Positions 11,860 through 24,800 of a stretch of DNA of 64,000 nt are shown piece after piece. Position 1 is the first letter of the stretch; each line of letters starts with the position of its first letter. The DNA comes from Ceratorhiza oryzae-sativae (taxonomy: Eukaryota; Basidiomycota; Agaricomycetes; Cantharellales; Ceratobasidiaceae): contig JARWMV010000246.1 in the NCBI GenBank assembly GCA_030998015.1, positions 558,001-622,000 on the forward strand, written 5' to 3'. The position numbers and the translations under genes were made by a program. A model generated the notes under the pieces. It was not told the origin of the DNA. It saw only the letters and a program-made list of their open reading frames with translations, and did not search any database.

Positions 11860-12188
11860 ATGTCGTCCTGGAGGGGTTCGAGGGCATTTCCGGTGTAGAT
11901 AGAATGTTTGAATGATATCGCCACTTGATGGGCATCGGTGTCCAAGCTTGAGGCGGTGATGAGTGGCGGTGGCGAGAAGCGTGGTGTGATGTGAGATCAG
12001 CGTGTGTGTGGCTCCTTTCAACCATGCCATAGCCACAGCCTCGATTGGCTCGAAGGTTTTTGGCATTTGATAACTTGCTCCATTCGAATTGCCCAAATTA
12101 TTCATTTTACATTCGGAAGTGTCTAATGTAGCATCTCTAGACTGTCAGGCAGCTAGGGAGGTATGGCATATGTACTACCATAATCTCG
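11860..12188. other. Convergent 3' region
   Basis: Shared 3' flank of the Egh16-like gene (+) and the Maf gene (-). I see no gene here. Open frames on the minus strand are antisense shadows of the Egh16-like last exon. Confidence 0.6.
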
Positions 12189-13186
12189 CTAGTCGAGTTC
12201 CAAGAAATCATCCTCTTCCTCGATCAGCAGAGCCAACCATTTGAAGAAACTCGATCCAGGAAATCCCACGGCATTGTAAAAGTCCCCGTCGATCTTGGCG
12301 ATGAGGTGTGCACCGCGTTGTTGGAGTGCGAATCCCCCGGCACGGTCAATTCCTTCTCCTGAATCGACATAGGCTTCGAGGTTTGGAAGAGGCGAGTCGT
12401 GGAACGTGAGCATTGTGCGGTCGTCCATTGACCTGGTTTATACATAAGTTTCATTCATTATAATGGATTGGTTGGACATACTTGACGGCATATCCCGGTG
12501 CAGTCAGGATTGGATAAACCACTGTCACACCAGTGACAACTTCACATTTTCGTCCGTTGAGTTCGAGAAGCATGCGTAGATTATCCGCTGCGTCTGATGG
12601 CTTTTCGAGGATTTCGGGTCTGGTGTGAGGAAAGAGCGACTCGTGGATTTGGGTTGTTACCGCTTCAGGTTTGGAAAGGACTACGGTGTCGGCTTCAATT
12701 GGGATGTATGTTAGGTGGATAAGGAGCGATGAAGGAAGAGAGACTACCTCCTATAACGAGGCTCGGCGGGTCATTTGGCTCTTGTTCCTGGGACTGGGTG
12801 AATAGATGCACGGGAGAGAGCAATGGTGACTTACTACCATGCGGATGTATACCTCAACCGCCTGTATGAGTACGTGTAAGATAAGTCCATTTGCAGTTGG
12901 GGAAGGGCACATGCCTTTTCAGACGAAGTTGCCACCGGATACTCGTACACATTCTCGAAGTGGTCGTGGGGTATATCTTCGGCAAACTTGGACGGAACAA
13001 CTTCCGCTTCGAGTCCCTGCTCTTCAGCGTCAGTATGAATTCGTGGAAAAAGCAAAAGCTACCCACAAACTGCCTCAATATTTCCAACCTCCTTGGACTG
13101 GCCGAGGCAAGTACGATGCGCTTATTTGCTAATTTGGTGAGCGCAGGAATCCGCAGCGCGTCGGGCAGAACGCAGTTGTGGGCCAT
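12189..13186 (-). CDS. Maf/YhdE-type nucleoside triphosphate pyrophosphatase
   Basis: House-cleaning pyrophosphatase of the Maf family, which hydrolyses non-canonical or modified nucleoside triphosphates. About 230 residues. Signature N-terminal motif RIVLASASPRRLEIL, then GLEAEVVPSKFAED, the conserved ADTVV acidic motif, LNGRKCEVVTGVTVV and C-terminal DGDFYNAVGFPGSSF. The start is taken at 13186 (MAHNCVLPDALR); in-frame ATGs further upstream (13240, 13270) would place the start within about 25 bases of the divergent MEX67 ATG. Introns include one at 12862-12914 with a GC donor (AAG|gcatgt). Stop TAG at 12189-12191. Domain length is normal for the family. Confidence 0.9.
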
Positions 13187-13292
13187 TTGGGGGATTGGTT
13201 GAGGCTGTGCTCGGGCGCTTGCGGAGGTATCATGCTTCATCACTCGGCTGCCACTGGCCAAACTGGACAACCACTACCCCTAAGGGAGAACG

Positions 13293-15808
13293 ATGTACTC
13301 GGCCTCGATGTCGGCGCCCGCCCCTCACCCCGGTACCCCCACCCGCAAGCGCCCCGTCGTGCTCAATGCACTCCGCACCGCTGGACTTATCGACCCCGCC
13401 GACAGCCCCATGAAGGAGTCTGCCGGTCCATCACGGAATCGTCGCTCACGGGTGTTGGACAAGCCTGCACGCGGTGTAGACGGTGCACAGGACAAACCCG
13501 GACGAGGTCCTGCTTCGGTGCGTTTCTGCGATAATCTACGTGTGATCTTGCCCGCTCACACCTTCTGGTTTGTCTGCTCATCACTGGTGTGTTCCTGGTT
13601 GGTCTGGGTTTTGTCTCTTGCCGTTGCCACTATAGCGTCCAGGTCGGACGGTCGGCGGTCTCGCTATCCGCGGTGCTGGCGGCGTTCCTCTATCCTCGAC
13701 TCGCGGCGCTGGCGGCCTAGCCGCACGCCCTCGTCGTGACGCCCTCAGCAAGGGATCTGATGCCCCCGGCAACCACAAACCTATCGGAACCTCTTCTGGA
13801 CGCTTGATGCCCATCGACAGCCTTCGCACTTTTGTGAGCAAGCGATACAACCCTGAGCTCAGGTTCCTCAACCTCGAGGTATGCCACTGTTCGAACCCAT
13901 CCCTATGGCTTTTGCTAATAAATTTATTTTGCTACTTTTCACAGAACATGGCAGAAGATGAGATACTCAGGGAGAAGAACATCTTGCCACCCGACGATGA
14001 AAATGCCTCGCGCCAGATTGGCCCCGCCATCATCAAATTGGCTGGCCAACTCAACCCTCAGGTTTGTGCGTTTCACCGGGTTCAATTCCTTCCCTCACAT
14101 TTCGCAGCCCGAGTCAATCTCGTTTGCCAATAACAACTTCTCGACTCTGCAACCTCTTCATGCTCTACCCAAGTTCTTGCCCCACCTCAAAAACATATCC
14201 TTCCAGAACAATCAGATACGACTATGGAAGGAGCTCGAGTTCATCATCCCTCATGACCCCCAGAACAGGGAAGCTGTCTCCAGCATTCGTGAGATCATCT
14301 TGATGGGCAACCCGGTGCATGATGTAGAGGTCGCAAAGGGTGATTTAACGGTATATCGCAGGTACGCATTCAACACGACCGCCTGTTTTTATAATAGATG
14401 CTTAAATTCGAGTCGATCGTCAATTCGTGTGTTGTGATTCAATCGCGACATGTTACCTCAGTGAAATCGTTCGTCGATTCCCAAACCTGGAGATGCTCGA
14501 CCAAGAGTCGATTATCAAAATCGGATTTGATGTAACGCTGCCAGAAATCACGGAGCGCGCTGCCGCGACTGGAGATAATCCAGATTGGCCGGCTGCCACT
14601 TCGTTCTTGGTGGACATGAAACCTGGGTTCATGGGCCCTGGCATCGAAGCTACGACTGTCGAATTTTTGACCAAGTATGCGGCGGTTTATTTTGTTCGTA
14701 TTTTCTCGGATTATAACGAATCTATTTGTAGATACTTTACCCTGTTCGATTCGAACCGTTCACAGCTCATGCCGGTTTACAGCCCGAGCGCAACGTTTTC
14801 CCTCTCACTCAATACCGGCATTCCTCCTCGAGCACGTATAAAGGGCTATCATGGCCATCTTCCACGCCAAAAGGAGCTTAATTGGAAACCTTGGATGGAT
14901 GTTGGTTCGCGCAACCTTAAGCGTGTCGCCAAACTCGATAAGACGACCACCTTTCTCAGAAGCACGAATCTTGAGGTGATTAAAGCGCTCGAAGAGATGC
15001 CCAAGACCAAGCATGATGTGACTGGTACGGGTGGGGCTGTAACCGAGACAAACGGCACACCTGTCGGATCGCCCGCGGCCGGCAAGTTTGTGGTTGATGC
15101 ATTTACCTGCATAGGTGTACTTCCTGGAGAGGGAGATGCAGGGATTGTACTTTTTGTGAACGTGCATGGCGAGTTTGCTGAAGGTGTGCATATCCTGGTC
15201 TCATTTTTTTTAGGGGTCGATCTGACTTTCCTTTGTTCTTTTGTAGAGCCAAGTGGCGGACTGCGTTCATTCGATCGAGTATTCATTCTTGCCCCCGCCC
15301 CTCCTGATTCGCCAGCACATGCGGCCGGTTGGATGGTTACGATTCTGTCCGACCAGTTGACCGTGCGTGGATACAGTGCCAATGAGGCATGGGTTCCTGG
15401 CCCTATTATTGTTCAAAACGTGGGCGCCAACGGGAACGGAAACAAACTGGACGGAATGCAGAGCGTGTCAATGGGCACGCCAGCCGAGCCAGTCATGGAT
15501 TCTGTTTTAGCGACTTTGGTGTGTTTTCATCATCTCTTAGATACCGTTTTGGTTTTTTTGATGGGAGTTTGTATTTTATAGCCCGAGCCTCAACGCGCTT
15601 TGCTGGTCGAATGCGCGAATAGGACGGGGCTGAACGCCGAGTTTTCAAAGATGTGCATGGAAGGGAATGGATGGGATTTGAACAAGGCTCTAGCTAATTT
15701 CGAGGAGCTCAAGGTCAGTTTACTTGCATCTCTCATTTGACATATTAAGCCTGATTGCGGTTGGTGCTTTAGCATACAATTCCCGCAGATGCATTTGTGC
15801 GAAGATAA
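13293..15808 (+). CDS. MEX67: mRNA export factor MEX67/NXF1
   Basis: Nuclear mRNA export receptor that works with MTR2 at nuclear pores. About 690 residues. The N-terminal region has Arg/Gly runs (RGAGG twice) after an intron ending at 13632, then a leucine-rich repeat region (LRFLNLE, ISFANNNFSTLQPLHALP, IILMGNPVHD). Next is an NTF2-like domain (FLTKYFTLFDSNRSQLMPVY, later SFDRVFILAPAPP and WMVTILSDQLTVRGY). It ends with a UBA-like TAP-C domain (QRALLVECANRTGLNAEFS, NGWDLNKALANFEELK) that binds FG nucleoporins. The final exon is tiny and ends FVRR-stop at 15806-15808. About eight introns, all GT..AG, keep the frame. ATG 13293 was chosen; a second in-frame ATG lies at 13308. Only 106 bp separate it from the divergent Maf gene. 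Confidence 0.93.
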
Positions 15809-17261
15809 AGACCTATCCCTGCCTTTCTTGTGACAACCATATCACTTCTCTGTCTGTCTACCCAACTTCACATTTGCCATTGTTCCAGCGTATTGTTTCT
15901 CTCACTATTCATATATCTCCCCGTTTGTTATCGAACCTTGAGTGTCCTAGTCACGGGGTTTATTCTTGTGCCATGTTGGTGTATTAAATCAAAGTGCAAG
16001 ACGTTTGTGCTGTGTATTTTTTATTGTGTGACTATACTTGGTGATGCACGCCAAGCCCTGGAGGGTAGCGCGTGGTGGCGGCTTTACCACTGTCTCTGTA
16101 ATCCCCCCATGGTTGGTTGAGACTGCGGTACTCAAGGCTGAGGGGATGGTCCGTATAGCTGTTGGATAGTATGTTCTTTGAACAGCGATCAGCGAAGTAG
16201 ACGATGCGTTAGTCGATATCTGGCCTTAGGATCATATTATTTGCTCTCAATTGCAAGGCATTCAGACGACCTTGAAAGGGTCTTTGGGCTGACTTTCAAC
16301 TTTCGACTTTGTATGTAAGCTGTTTATGTTGTTAACAAGATTCAGCCACACGCTCCTTCTGCCGCTTGCGATCTATTTGTCATGAGTCAATCGGGATACC
16401 ACTCGAGTCGCGGCGGGTTTAATACACCCTGTATGCGCCTCTCCGAGAACGAAAGAGCGATATTACGGGTGCGGTCGTTGTGGATGGCTCGCCAAGGCAG
16501 TGGCGCTTGACTCAACGGGAGGAAGGGGGAAGTGGGAGCTTGGTTCAACAGAGTGCAGTATTGGAAGAGGGGGTGCGCGGGAGCGCTGTCGAGTTGTCAA
16601 GGATCGAAGGGCGGGCAAGCCTAGAACTAGGCCAAGCTGGCGGAAGATGGCAAAAGACTAAGACAGACGAAGTGCTAGTTTTTACGGTGTTCAATCACAT
16701 CGCGTTCCTGTTGTTTGTGAATCTTCGTCGACAGAGTATCATTCGAGTCAAGCATGCCGTCATATATTCTCTTGATTCGCACGAAAGCGATGTTTGCAGG
16801 TAGACTGGGCGTCGTGCTCGAGCAGCCATTGCTCTATACCAGTTAGGGGGTACTGAAGGCATCCTTTGATGACACGATGGAATACTTATTCACAGATCCA
16901 AGCTAGGTGAGCGCATACACAAAAACCAAAACCTACTCAGCTACATTCAGAGCAGTTGTTGGTGAGCAATATAATCAACCTCGCGATTTTCGGCTGTCTG
17001 TGAGCCGCTGTTAAGGGCTCATCCAAAAGTAACCTATCTCGGTGTAATATGATATTCGACAGGACTGCATGTACATGGTATTTATAGACCTGATTCATGT
17101 GGAATAGCGATGTAAAGAGCAAATGTAAAGCATAATAGAGCAGCAAAGCAAAAATACAAAGTCCAAGGGAAAGAGTATATAAAGCCCTTTTCGGGTTCGA
17201 AAACTAGGGGAACTTTGGTACAATTGAAATGGCAAAACTAAATCATAATATGCGAAAATAG
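15809..17261. other. Intergenic, no gene seen
   Basis: About 1.45 kb between the 3' ends of MEX67 (+) and the BAH-PHD gene (-). An open frame at 16480-16803 (+) lacks recognisable similarity, codon pattern or splice sites. T-rich tracts near 15880-16040 are consistent with a 3' UTR. Confidence 0.5.
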
Positions 17262-18681
17262 TTAGATGGCTTCTCCACACTGTTTACACGTATAAAGTGT
17301 TACTTCTGGAAACTTCCATTTGGCAAATTCCTTGATTTCAGCGTCTGAGGGCCAGAGGTCTTGCGAGCGAGCTTCGAACAGTAGCTCTCTTGCTCTTTTG
17401 ACAGCGTTAAAGTTTCCGACGACTCCGTGGTTCTTCCCTCTCATGACGCTATGCTGCGCACAAGCCACGATACCTCTTATAAACTGCTCGCTGATCTTGA
17501 CTCGTTCGAAGAACTTTGTATCAGCCCATCGTCCCCAAGGTCGAGGAATTCAAAACCTTGAGTTCCACGGAGGATGTGTACGAGCGGCGACGTGGCAGCC
17601 TCCTCAGGTTTTGGCTGGAACACGTATTTCGACAGGCAATCTCGATGATACCAACGTCGACACGAGTTGCGGGGGCAAAAGTGTTGGATTTCTTGATGCG
17701 GGGAATAGCCTTTTTTGGTACAGCTTCGTCCCATCGCACATCGGGAGCTTGGGAGCTAACCCGGCAGTTTGACCAAAGTTCGTGTGATCAAGCAAGAAAA
17801 AGACTCACCTTGGTGTGACCAGCAGTCAGCAGGGTTTTCTGCTTTGTTGGCCAGAAGTACCTATTTATGCAATTTGCGTTAGTTGCGGTTAAGAAATGGA
17901 CGAATACAACCTATTAAACGCACCGATACCACCATTCTCCTCCGCCAATTGCTATCTGATCCGCAACGGTCTCACTGAAAATACGAACTGTAATTTTGTC
18001 CAGAAGTTGTGAGAGCGGGAAAACTTGTTCATGGTCTGACAGTATAAGTTCTCGCGGGCTAAAGGTACGATTCGGTCTAGCCGGTGATGGCTGTGAGTAC
18101 GGAGAGCTGGGGGACGAACAAATACTTACAGATCGTCAATGGGAGGAGTAGGCTGAGGGAGGCGATGGAGCACTGCACGTGGTTAGTAAGATAGATCGAC
18201 AAAGTTGGGGAGGAATACTTGCTAGGTCCGGTGTAGAACCAGCGGATTAATGCATAAACCTAATCAAGCTTGGTAAGGAAGGCAGAGAATAGATATCGAG
18301 GCCAGTGTATATTACCTCGGTGTCTTTGGATTTGTCGGTTCTCAATTGTTGGATTTGCGCGATACACACATCGTCGGTTGTTGAAGAGCCCGAGTCGTCC
18401 TCTATTATATCAATAACAACACTAGGAATGGAGAATCAGTTTTCGCTACCTTTTCTGCATATCTGCGCCATACCAGTCCCCCGGTTGAACTTCTTTCCCA
18501 TTCACTTCCGATGGCCAAATGTATTAGTGACCAAGCTAATAAGTGGCTGCGTGGCGGCTGTACCTGAGGCGGATTTGACGAGCGTTTGGAGACGCGATTT
18601 GAAGTATGATAATTTTTTGTCGTTGTTGATAAGTGTAGCATAGCTTTTTGAGTACTTGGTTTTTTTACGAGAGGCGGGCAT
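17262..18681 (-). CDS. BAH-PHD domain protein
   Basis: Predicted chromatin-associated reader, about 400 residues. The start at 18681 gives a basic head (MPASRKKTKYSKSY) and YFKSRLQTLVKSAS. A BAH domain then begins at VNGKEVQPGDCVVIDI and continues through CIAQIQQLRTDK, VYALIRWFYTGPS, SPRELILSDHEQVFP and LLDKITVRIFSE. A PHD-like zinc finger follows (CAMGRSCTKKGYSP, then HFCPRNSCRRWYHRDCL). The C-terminal segment is helical and contains VKISEQFIRGIVACAQH and LWPSDAEIKEFAKW, ending KQCGEAI-stop at 17262. Splice phases were checked for several exons, including 66-nt (gtacac..aag) and 52-nt (gtatgg..tag) introns. The first zinc-binding half has unusual Cys spacing. Binding specificity cannot be read from the sequence. 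Confidence 0.8.
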
Positions 18682-19027
18682 AGGATGGGAGGCTTGGATT
18701 GTTGACAGCGGATGGCGCTGAGACGAGCGCTGCCAAACAAACAAGCTCGTCGGCGCTTGTTCAGGTCCTCCCTTCCCAGCCACAACTACTAGTAAAATCA
18801 TCGCAGTCGAACTAGCAATCGGCATATAGCATTACTTGGTGTCTGGATTTGATAAATCGGGACGGTCTAACTTGCCCGATACCAGTCTCATTTGATCCAA
18901 ACAAACACCAAAACCTCGGCCTTCAGCACTGCATTGAGCCGTTGACTCCCCCAGTGAGTGACTCGACCAAATAGGTGTTTATAAGGCGGGAATAACCGGG
19001 TTGCTTCTTCACTTCTAACACCTAGAC
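18682..19027. promoter_or_regulatory. Divergent promoter region (BAH-PHD / GTPBP1-like)
   Basis: About 345 bp between two divergent start codons (18681 on minus, 19028 on plus). No distinct TATA box was seen. It must carry both promoters. Confidence 0.5.
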
Positions 19028-21636
19028 ATGGCGACGACATTGCGTGGATTTCAAAGCGAGATTGAGCAAATACACGACCGCGAGCTGGCTAAGCAACGCG
19101 CGGAGGCACGCGCCGTTCTTGACAAGGAGAAGCACAAGGAGAAAGCTACACCAGCTGCAAAGGGGAAAGATGCTCCCAATACTATCACCAAGGCCGACGA
19201 GGACGACATCCAAGACACATTGCAGGTTTGATGTTTTGTATACAGCTTTACTACAACCGTTCCGCTCACATAAAACATCGCCAGGATATATTGATCGATC
19301 CTGAGTCTGCCCAGAAGGCGACCGACCATATTGCGTTACTGCTGCTACGAAACCGGGGGGAAATCGTCGTTCGATTAGGGACTCATCCCCCACTGCACCA
19401 GCTGTTTGAGGCCGGCGCCGATGCCCTGCCGGCAAACGCACAAAGCCGCGGTGCTCCTATTACGGACCCGGATTTGGAGAACGCTATCAAAGCCCTCGAG
19501 GCGGCGGCTGATAGCGTTGGGGCCAAGGTATGCGCATCAGTCCATTGACCCCACTTCGTCCACTGAGCGATCAACAGGTTATGCTGCTACATAGAGATGG
19601 GCCAACATCGCCCCGCGCTTCCCTGCTTGTTCGGCTCCCGCCTCCTTCTGTCGAGAGGACACTCGAGGTTCGATGCGCTGTTGTCGGTAATGTCGACTCG
19701 GGAAAGTCTACTACACTCGGCGTATTAACTCGAGGAGGGCTGGATGATGGCCGAGGGAGAGCCCGTGTCGCTTTGTTTCGCCATAAGCATGAGATTGAGA
19801 CTGGCCGAACTAGCAGCGTTGGCCTGGAGGTATGTGAAACCCGCGTCGCTGGCTAGTCGATTTATGAATCCTTGTTTTAGATTCTAGGGTTTAGTGCTGA
19901 TGGGCAGCCTATATTAGCCAACTTCCAACTGAACACAACGGAGGCACAGTCGGGAGCTGACAAAACCGCTTTTGCGGCGGCTACTGCTCGCAGAGAGAAA
20001 TTGACGTGGGACCAGATCAGCGAGCGAAGTGCAAAGGTAGTTTCATTCATCGGTATGCTACAATACTCAGCGTCGTTTTGTGGTATACACTAATAGAAGC
20101 CCCCTTTAGACCTTGCCGGTCACGAGCGATATTTGAAGACCACATTATACGGAATGACGTCCCACTCTCCAGACTGTGTAATGCTTATGGTTGGAGCTAA
20201 CGCCGGGCTCATCGGAATGTCGAAAGAACATCTGGCTATCGCATTAGCTCTTAGTGTTCCCGTCATTGTCACCATCACCAAGGTAGGAAAGGCCCCTTCA
20301 TTTCAGAACACTTGTTAAGCCTATTCTAAATAACAGATTGATATGACTCCGGCAAATGTCTTGCAAGATACGATCAAGCAAGTTGTCAAGATTTTGAAGA
20401 GTCCGGGGTGTCGGTGAGCAACTCTTCTCGGGAAAGACGTTCATAAGATAACTTATATGCGCTATTTCATAGTAAGACGCCAGTATTCGTTAAGTCCATC
20501 GAGCAGGTCGTTGAGTTGTCAAGAGTGTTCACTACTGAGCGGTAAGCCTAGGGGGTTTCGTTATTGTGTCCGGTTGCCAACGCCTACCAGGTTATGCCCA
20601 ATATTCTTGGTATCCAATGTAACTGGGGAGGGATTAGACCATGTCCGTATCTCATCGCAGCCACTTAATCAAACTAACGATGAGTGTAGCTACGATTATT
20701 CCTGAACCTGGTACCGTCGAGCGAGGGTGATGAGCACAAGTTTACTACTGAATCTCCACTCGAGGTGTGTTTCACCCAAGTTGCCACATATTATTGATGA
20801 ATTGAAATCACCTTGCAAATAGTACTCGATTACTGACGTATGGTCCGTTCCTTATGTTGGTGTGGTCGTAAATGGCATTATCAACGCTGGTGCGATCAAT
20901 ACTGGTGACGCAGTGCTCCTCGGGCCGGACGGCAACGGGCAGTGGCTTGCAAGCAGTGTGAAGAGTATCCAACGCAAGCGGGCGAATGTCGAGAGTGCAG
21001 ATGCAGGTCAAACTGTGTCTGTGGCTCTTAAAAGGGTACGGCGGGCAAACGTGCGAAAAGGTATGTCATCAAATCCCCGCGCTCAAAGTTTGTAAGTGTG
21101 CTCAAGTCAAGTTTAGGCATGGTGCTGGTAGCGAGAACTGACCATCCTCCGCATGGTGAGCGGTCATTTTCATGTTCAGAGAACAAATCCTTAGATTGTT
21201 TGCAGCTGCTCGCCGATTCCTTGGGCAAGTCTTGATTCTTTATCATAACACTACCATGCAGATAGGGTACCAGGTCAGTGATTGATGGCCCTTTGCTGCT
21301 CCGCATGTGTTAATGTTTTGTTTATAGGCGATGCTTCATTGTGGCGTAAGAGTAAACGCATATATATCACATGCATGCAGCTCATGCCATTAATCTAGGC
21401 CATCAGACAAACAGTTCGTATAGTTGGGATTACTGATAACGCGCAAGGCGTGCTTCGAACAGGTGATCGAGCCACTGTCGAGTTCGAATTTATTTCTACC
21501 CCAGAGTACATCAAGGAGGGAATGAAGTTATTATTCCGTGAGGGAAAGACTAAGGTTCGTTTAGCTGCGTCACCTTGATTTAGTGCTTACCCCGAACTGA
21601 TGGCAGGGCTTGGGAGTAATCACCAAAGTATTGTAA
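19028..21636 (+). CDS. GTPBP1/GTPBP2-like translational GTPase
   Basis: EF1A-related GTPase of the GTPBP1 family, which in animals acts in translation and ribosome quality control. About 640 residues. Motifs in order: G1 GNVDSGKST near residue 185, an [12 protein letters not shown] stretch that fits switch I, G3 DLAGHE, and a G4-like TKIDM instead of the classical NKxD. Beta-barrel domains 2 and 3 follow ([68 protein letters not shown]). It ends with [13 protein letters not shown] at 21634-21636. The N-terminal extension is charged and helical. A dozen or so short introns keep the frame. It is convergent with VPS39, with 179 bp between stops. Confidence 0.88.
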
Positions 21637-21815
21637 TGAAGGTAGTTATGTGTTGTAGTCTAGTGATTCTTGTGTAGCGAAGGCCGTATCACATCATATA
21701 TGCTCTATGGTCGAATTTACAATTGCTGATAGTGTGTAATACGCATTCCGGGTGGATTACTGGCAATTATAGTACATATAAGCAGACAAGGCGTGGCGCG
21801 AGACCCGGTCCAAGG

Positions 21816-24800
21816 CTACAAACCACGTCTCTGAGGATCATTGAGTCGTTTCGAAAACGCTTCTCGGCATTGGTAGTGGGTGACTTCACCACTAAAGAGA
21901 GGTTAAACGCCATTCAACTGGCCGGCGTGGTAAAACTTACCGTGGCATATGTACAGCAACCACACTGTTTCCAAGACGTTTGTTGCACTGTGGACAACTA
22001 AGAGAGTGGTAGTAAGCAAACCTGCGATCCCGGCAATAATATTGACGCACATCCGACTATCCGTGACTCTTACTCTCCTCGTATGAAGCGCTGCGACACG
22101 TCGGTCAGCTTGCTGGCTCCTCGCCAGCCAGAGCTCTCGTTCAATCCTTGCATCGACTTTCGGGGCGCGCAACGATTCGACTAGAAACGTGCGCAGATCC
22201 GAGGCTTTAACCAAAGGCGGGAGTATCTTGAGAGTCTCAATTGAGTCAATCCGCGGGCTCTGTCGTGATATTAAGTCGAGGGCGGGTCGAAGCAGAGATG
22301 GGGCATTCGAAGAAGTAGGCTGAAGGAATATCTTGAGCAGAGTGAGGAAAACGCCACAAGGGTCTGGCTCTGTTTGGTAGACTCGTTTACAATATCTGGG
22401 GGGGGGGTGATTGAGACTTGATGGAATCAGGGCACTAGTGCAGCTTACTCTTCCGCCTCTGTGTAGTCTTGCATTTTATTGACGTAAATCTCGAGCGCAC
22501 CCTGGTGATTTCCAAGTTTTCCTAGCAGTATTGCTCGTGCCTCGTATAGCTCTATGCATTCTAATGAGACGTCTGCTCCATACGAATAATGCAACATACC
22601 ATCAGATGGAAGGAGTCCATATAATCGGTCTGGATGGTAGTACTTGGAGGTGCTAACAAAGGCGATAAGTTTGGAATATAGGCGCTCATATTCTTCTACG
22701 CAGTCTATCAGCTAAAACTATCTTGAGCCTGAATTCATGCTCACCTCCCCGCTTGGCTCTCCTGAACTGAACGGATGACCGTAAGTAAAGCTCTCCAAGG
22801 CGATCTCCAAAAGCCAAGGACTCCTCTTGTCGTTCGCCAAACAAATATTCGATGAATCTAATACATAGCAGGGGATCAATTCCCTCGAGATAGTCTGCGA
22901 CTGCTTTGCGGGGGAGCTCCACCTCCTCGGTCGTGAAAATCTGCCAGAGCGCCATCAGGGCGAGTTAAAGGGGCATTTGCATGAGTCAGGTCTTACATCG
23001 AAAGCCATGTCGGGTTTAGCTTCAAAGATCCAACGGGCAGACTTGAACACGAGGTCCTGATGTTCCGGTCCTAGTTTCTGTAAATATCGGATACTCGGTT
23101 CGTATTTATCGAGAGGATCGTCCTCAGACTGACTGAGCCTGCGAGCGTATAAGTGAAAAAATCATTCAGGAACTCAAGTACACATACTCCCTCAGCAAAC
23201 CTAATGCCTTGGCATGCATCTTCTTGCCTTTGTAGAGATCGATGAGTTCTGTGAATTTCTAATAATACATTAGCCGACTCCGCACCCACGGCCGTTCATT
23301 AGCTCACCTTTCTCGCCTTCAACGCTTCTTCGACCTCTGTTACTTCACACCAGTTATCTACGCGACAGAGTACTCCAATGTACGCCGGCCGGGATATTAG
23401 GTACAGACGGAACAGTGCAGTGTCTACTAGCTGCGCGGCTCGAACGAGTTGGTCAGGCGCGAGAGTGCCAAGGGGAGCGCTAGGTAACGCCATAAGTTCG
23501 TCAATTGATGCAGCCGAGAGGGCAGGGAAGTTTGAGGATTGAGCTGCAGTGATACCAAAGGGTTGGAGAGCACCTGGGATTTTGGCACGTCGGTCCACCA
23601 GGAGCATATCGAGTGCTCTGATGGAAAGTGTAAATTCGTCTATAACCAGGTCAGGATGCAGCTTAGACTGATTAGAGGAAAGTACTTGCCAGTTCCCTTC
23701 TTGCCTTTGGGAGTAGGTCCTTCCTTGGTCGAATCTGCATCGCTATCTCCGATTTTTATGGCTGCCTTGAGTTTCCCGGTAATGCCTCCGCTGATTGAGG
23801 TTGGTGGGCTCTGCAATGTTTCAGCAGGTGGAGGCGACGATGACGTCACACCCACTGCCGCAGCCAGCCTCTGTGCTTCCTCTTCGCTGGCTCCTTCTAC
23901 GACTGCCACAGACTTCTCAACTATCGCAGCTGTCGGCTCGTTCACTTTTGGCGGCGGCTCTCCTCCAAACAAGGCAATCCATCTCTCCTTAGGTGCTGCT
24001 AGTCGCCCGGAAATTGTTTCGGGATACAGCGCGATAACCTTGGCTGGGTTCGTGTCAAGCTCCAAAAACATTTCAACCGCCTTTTCAAACATGCCCTCCT
24101 TGAAGAGTTGCACAGCTCGCAAACCTTGCACATGTCGTGTTGGATCGGGTTGTAAAGGGGTAGGCACAACCTTGAGCAGTGCAAGCGCATCGGCATACTT
24201 GCCTTCGTGCACTAATTCATCAACTTGGGTTGCCCATGGTCGCAAGATGAGGGCCCAAAGCGTGCTTCCTTCAGATGTGAAGGCTGCACGATCTGTGGGT
24301 GTGCTGATCAAGTATGTCGGTGCGTTTGGTCCAGAGCCCGGTGTCGTTGTCAACAAGCGGAGCGTATGAGGTGGGGGTGGTGCAGGTTGCTTGGAGCTTA
24401 CTCCAGGTTTGACTGGCCCAGGGGGAAGCGTGGAGTCCTCTATAAAAGGGAAGCAAAATGTTTGGACGCTCTGGAGCGACAGAGAAGACCGGATTTGAAG
24501 GGCTGAATTAGGCATGGTAGCATTAGCTGCATGATCTGCTCCCAGAGCCGGAAGCGAGTTTGGTGGGAACAAAGAGATGATGTATGGCTTGGTGTACACT
24601 GGTATCTTGAGTCAGTAGAATAATAGGTAAATAGGCCGAATATGGTCCACCTGTTTCTTCTGGAGGAGCGGGCCAGTCTATGCCCAATGGTCTTGTGGTC
24701 TGTCCGTCCGGGCCAAAGAATAATCCTGTTGCTATAGTATATATTAGTATGAGCTTTGCATCTGAGATCAATAACAACCTACATTCTTTTGGAATCAAAA

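Noticed and set aside
18420..18450. A 28-nt intron in the BAH-PHD gene
   Set aside because: A 52-nt intron with donor gtatgg and the same acceptor gives the better BAH start GDCVVIDI in phase, so the ultra-short intron is unnecessary.
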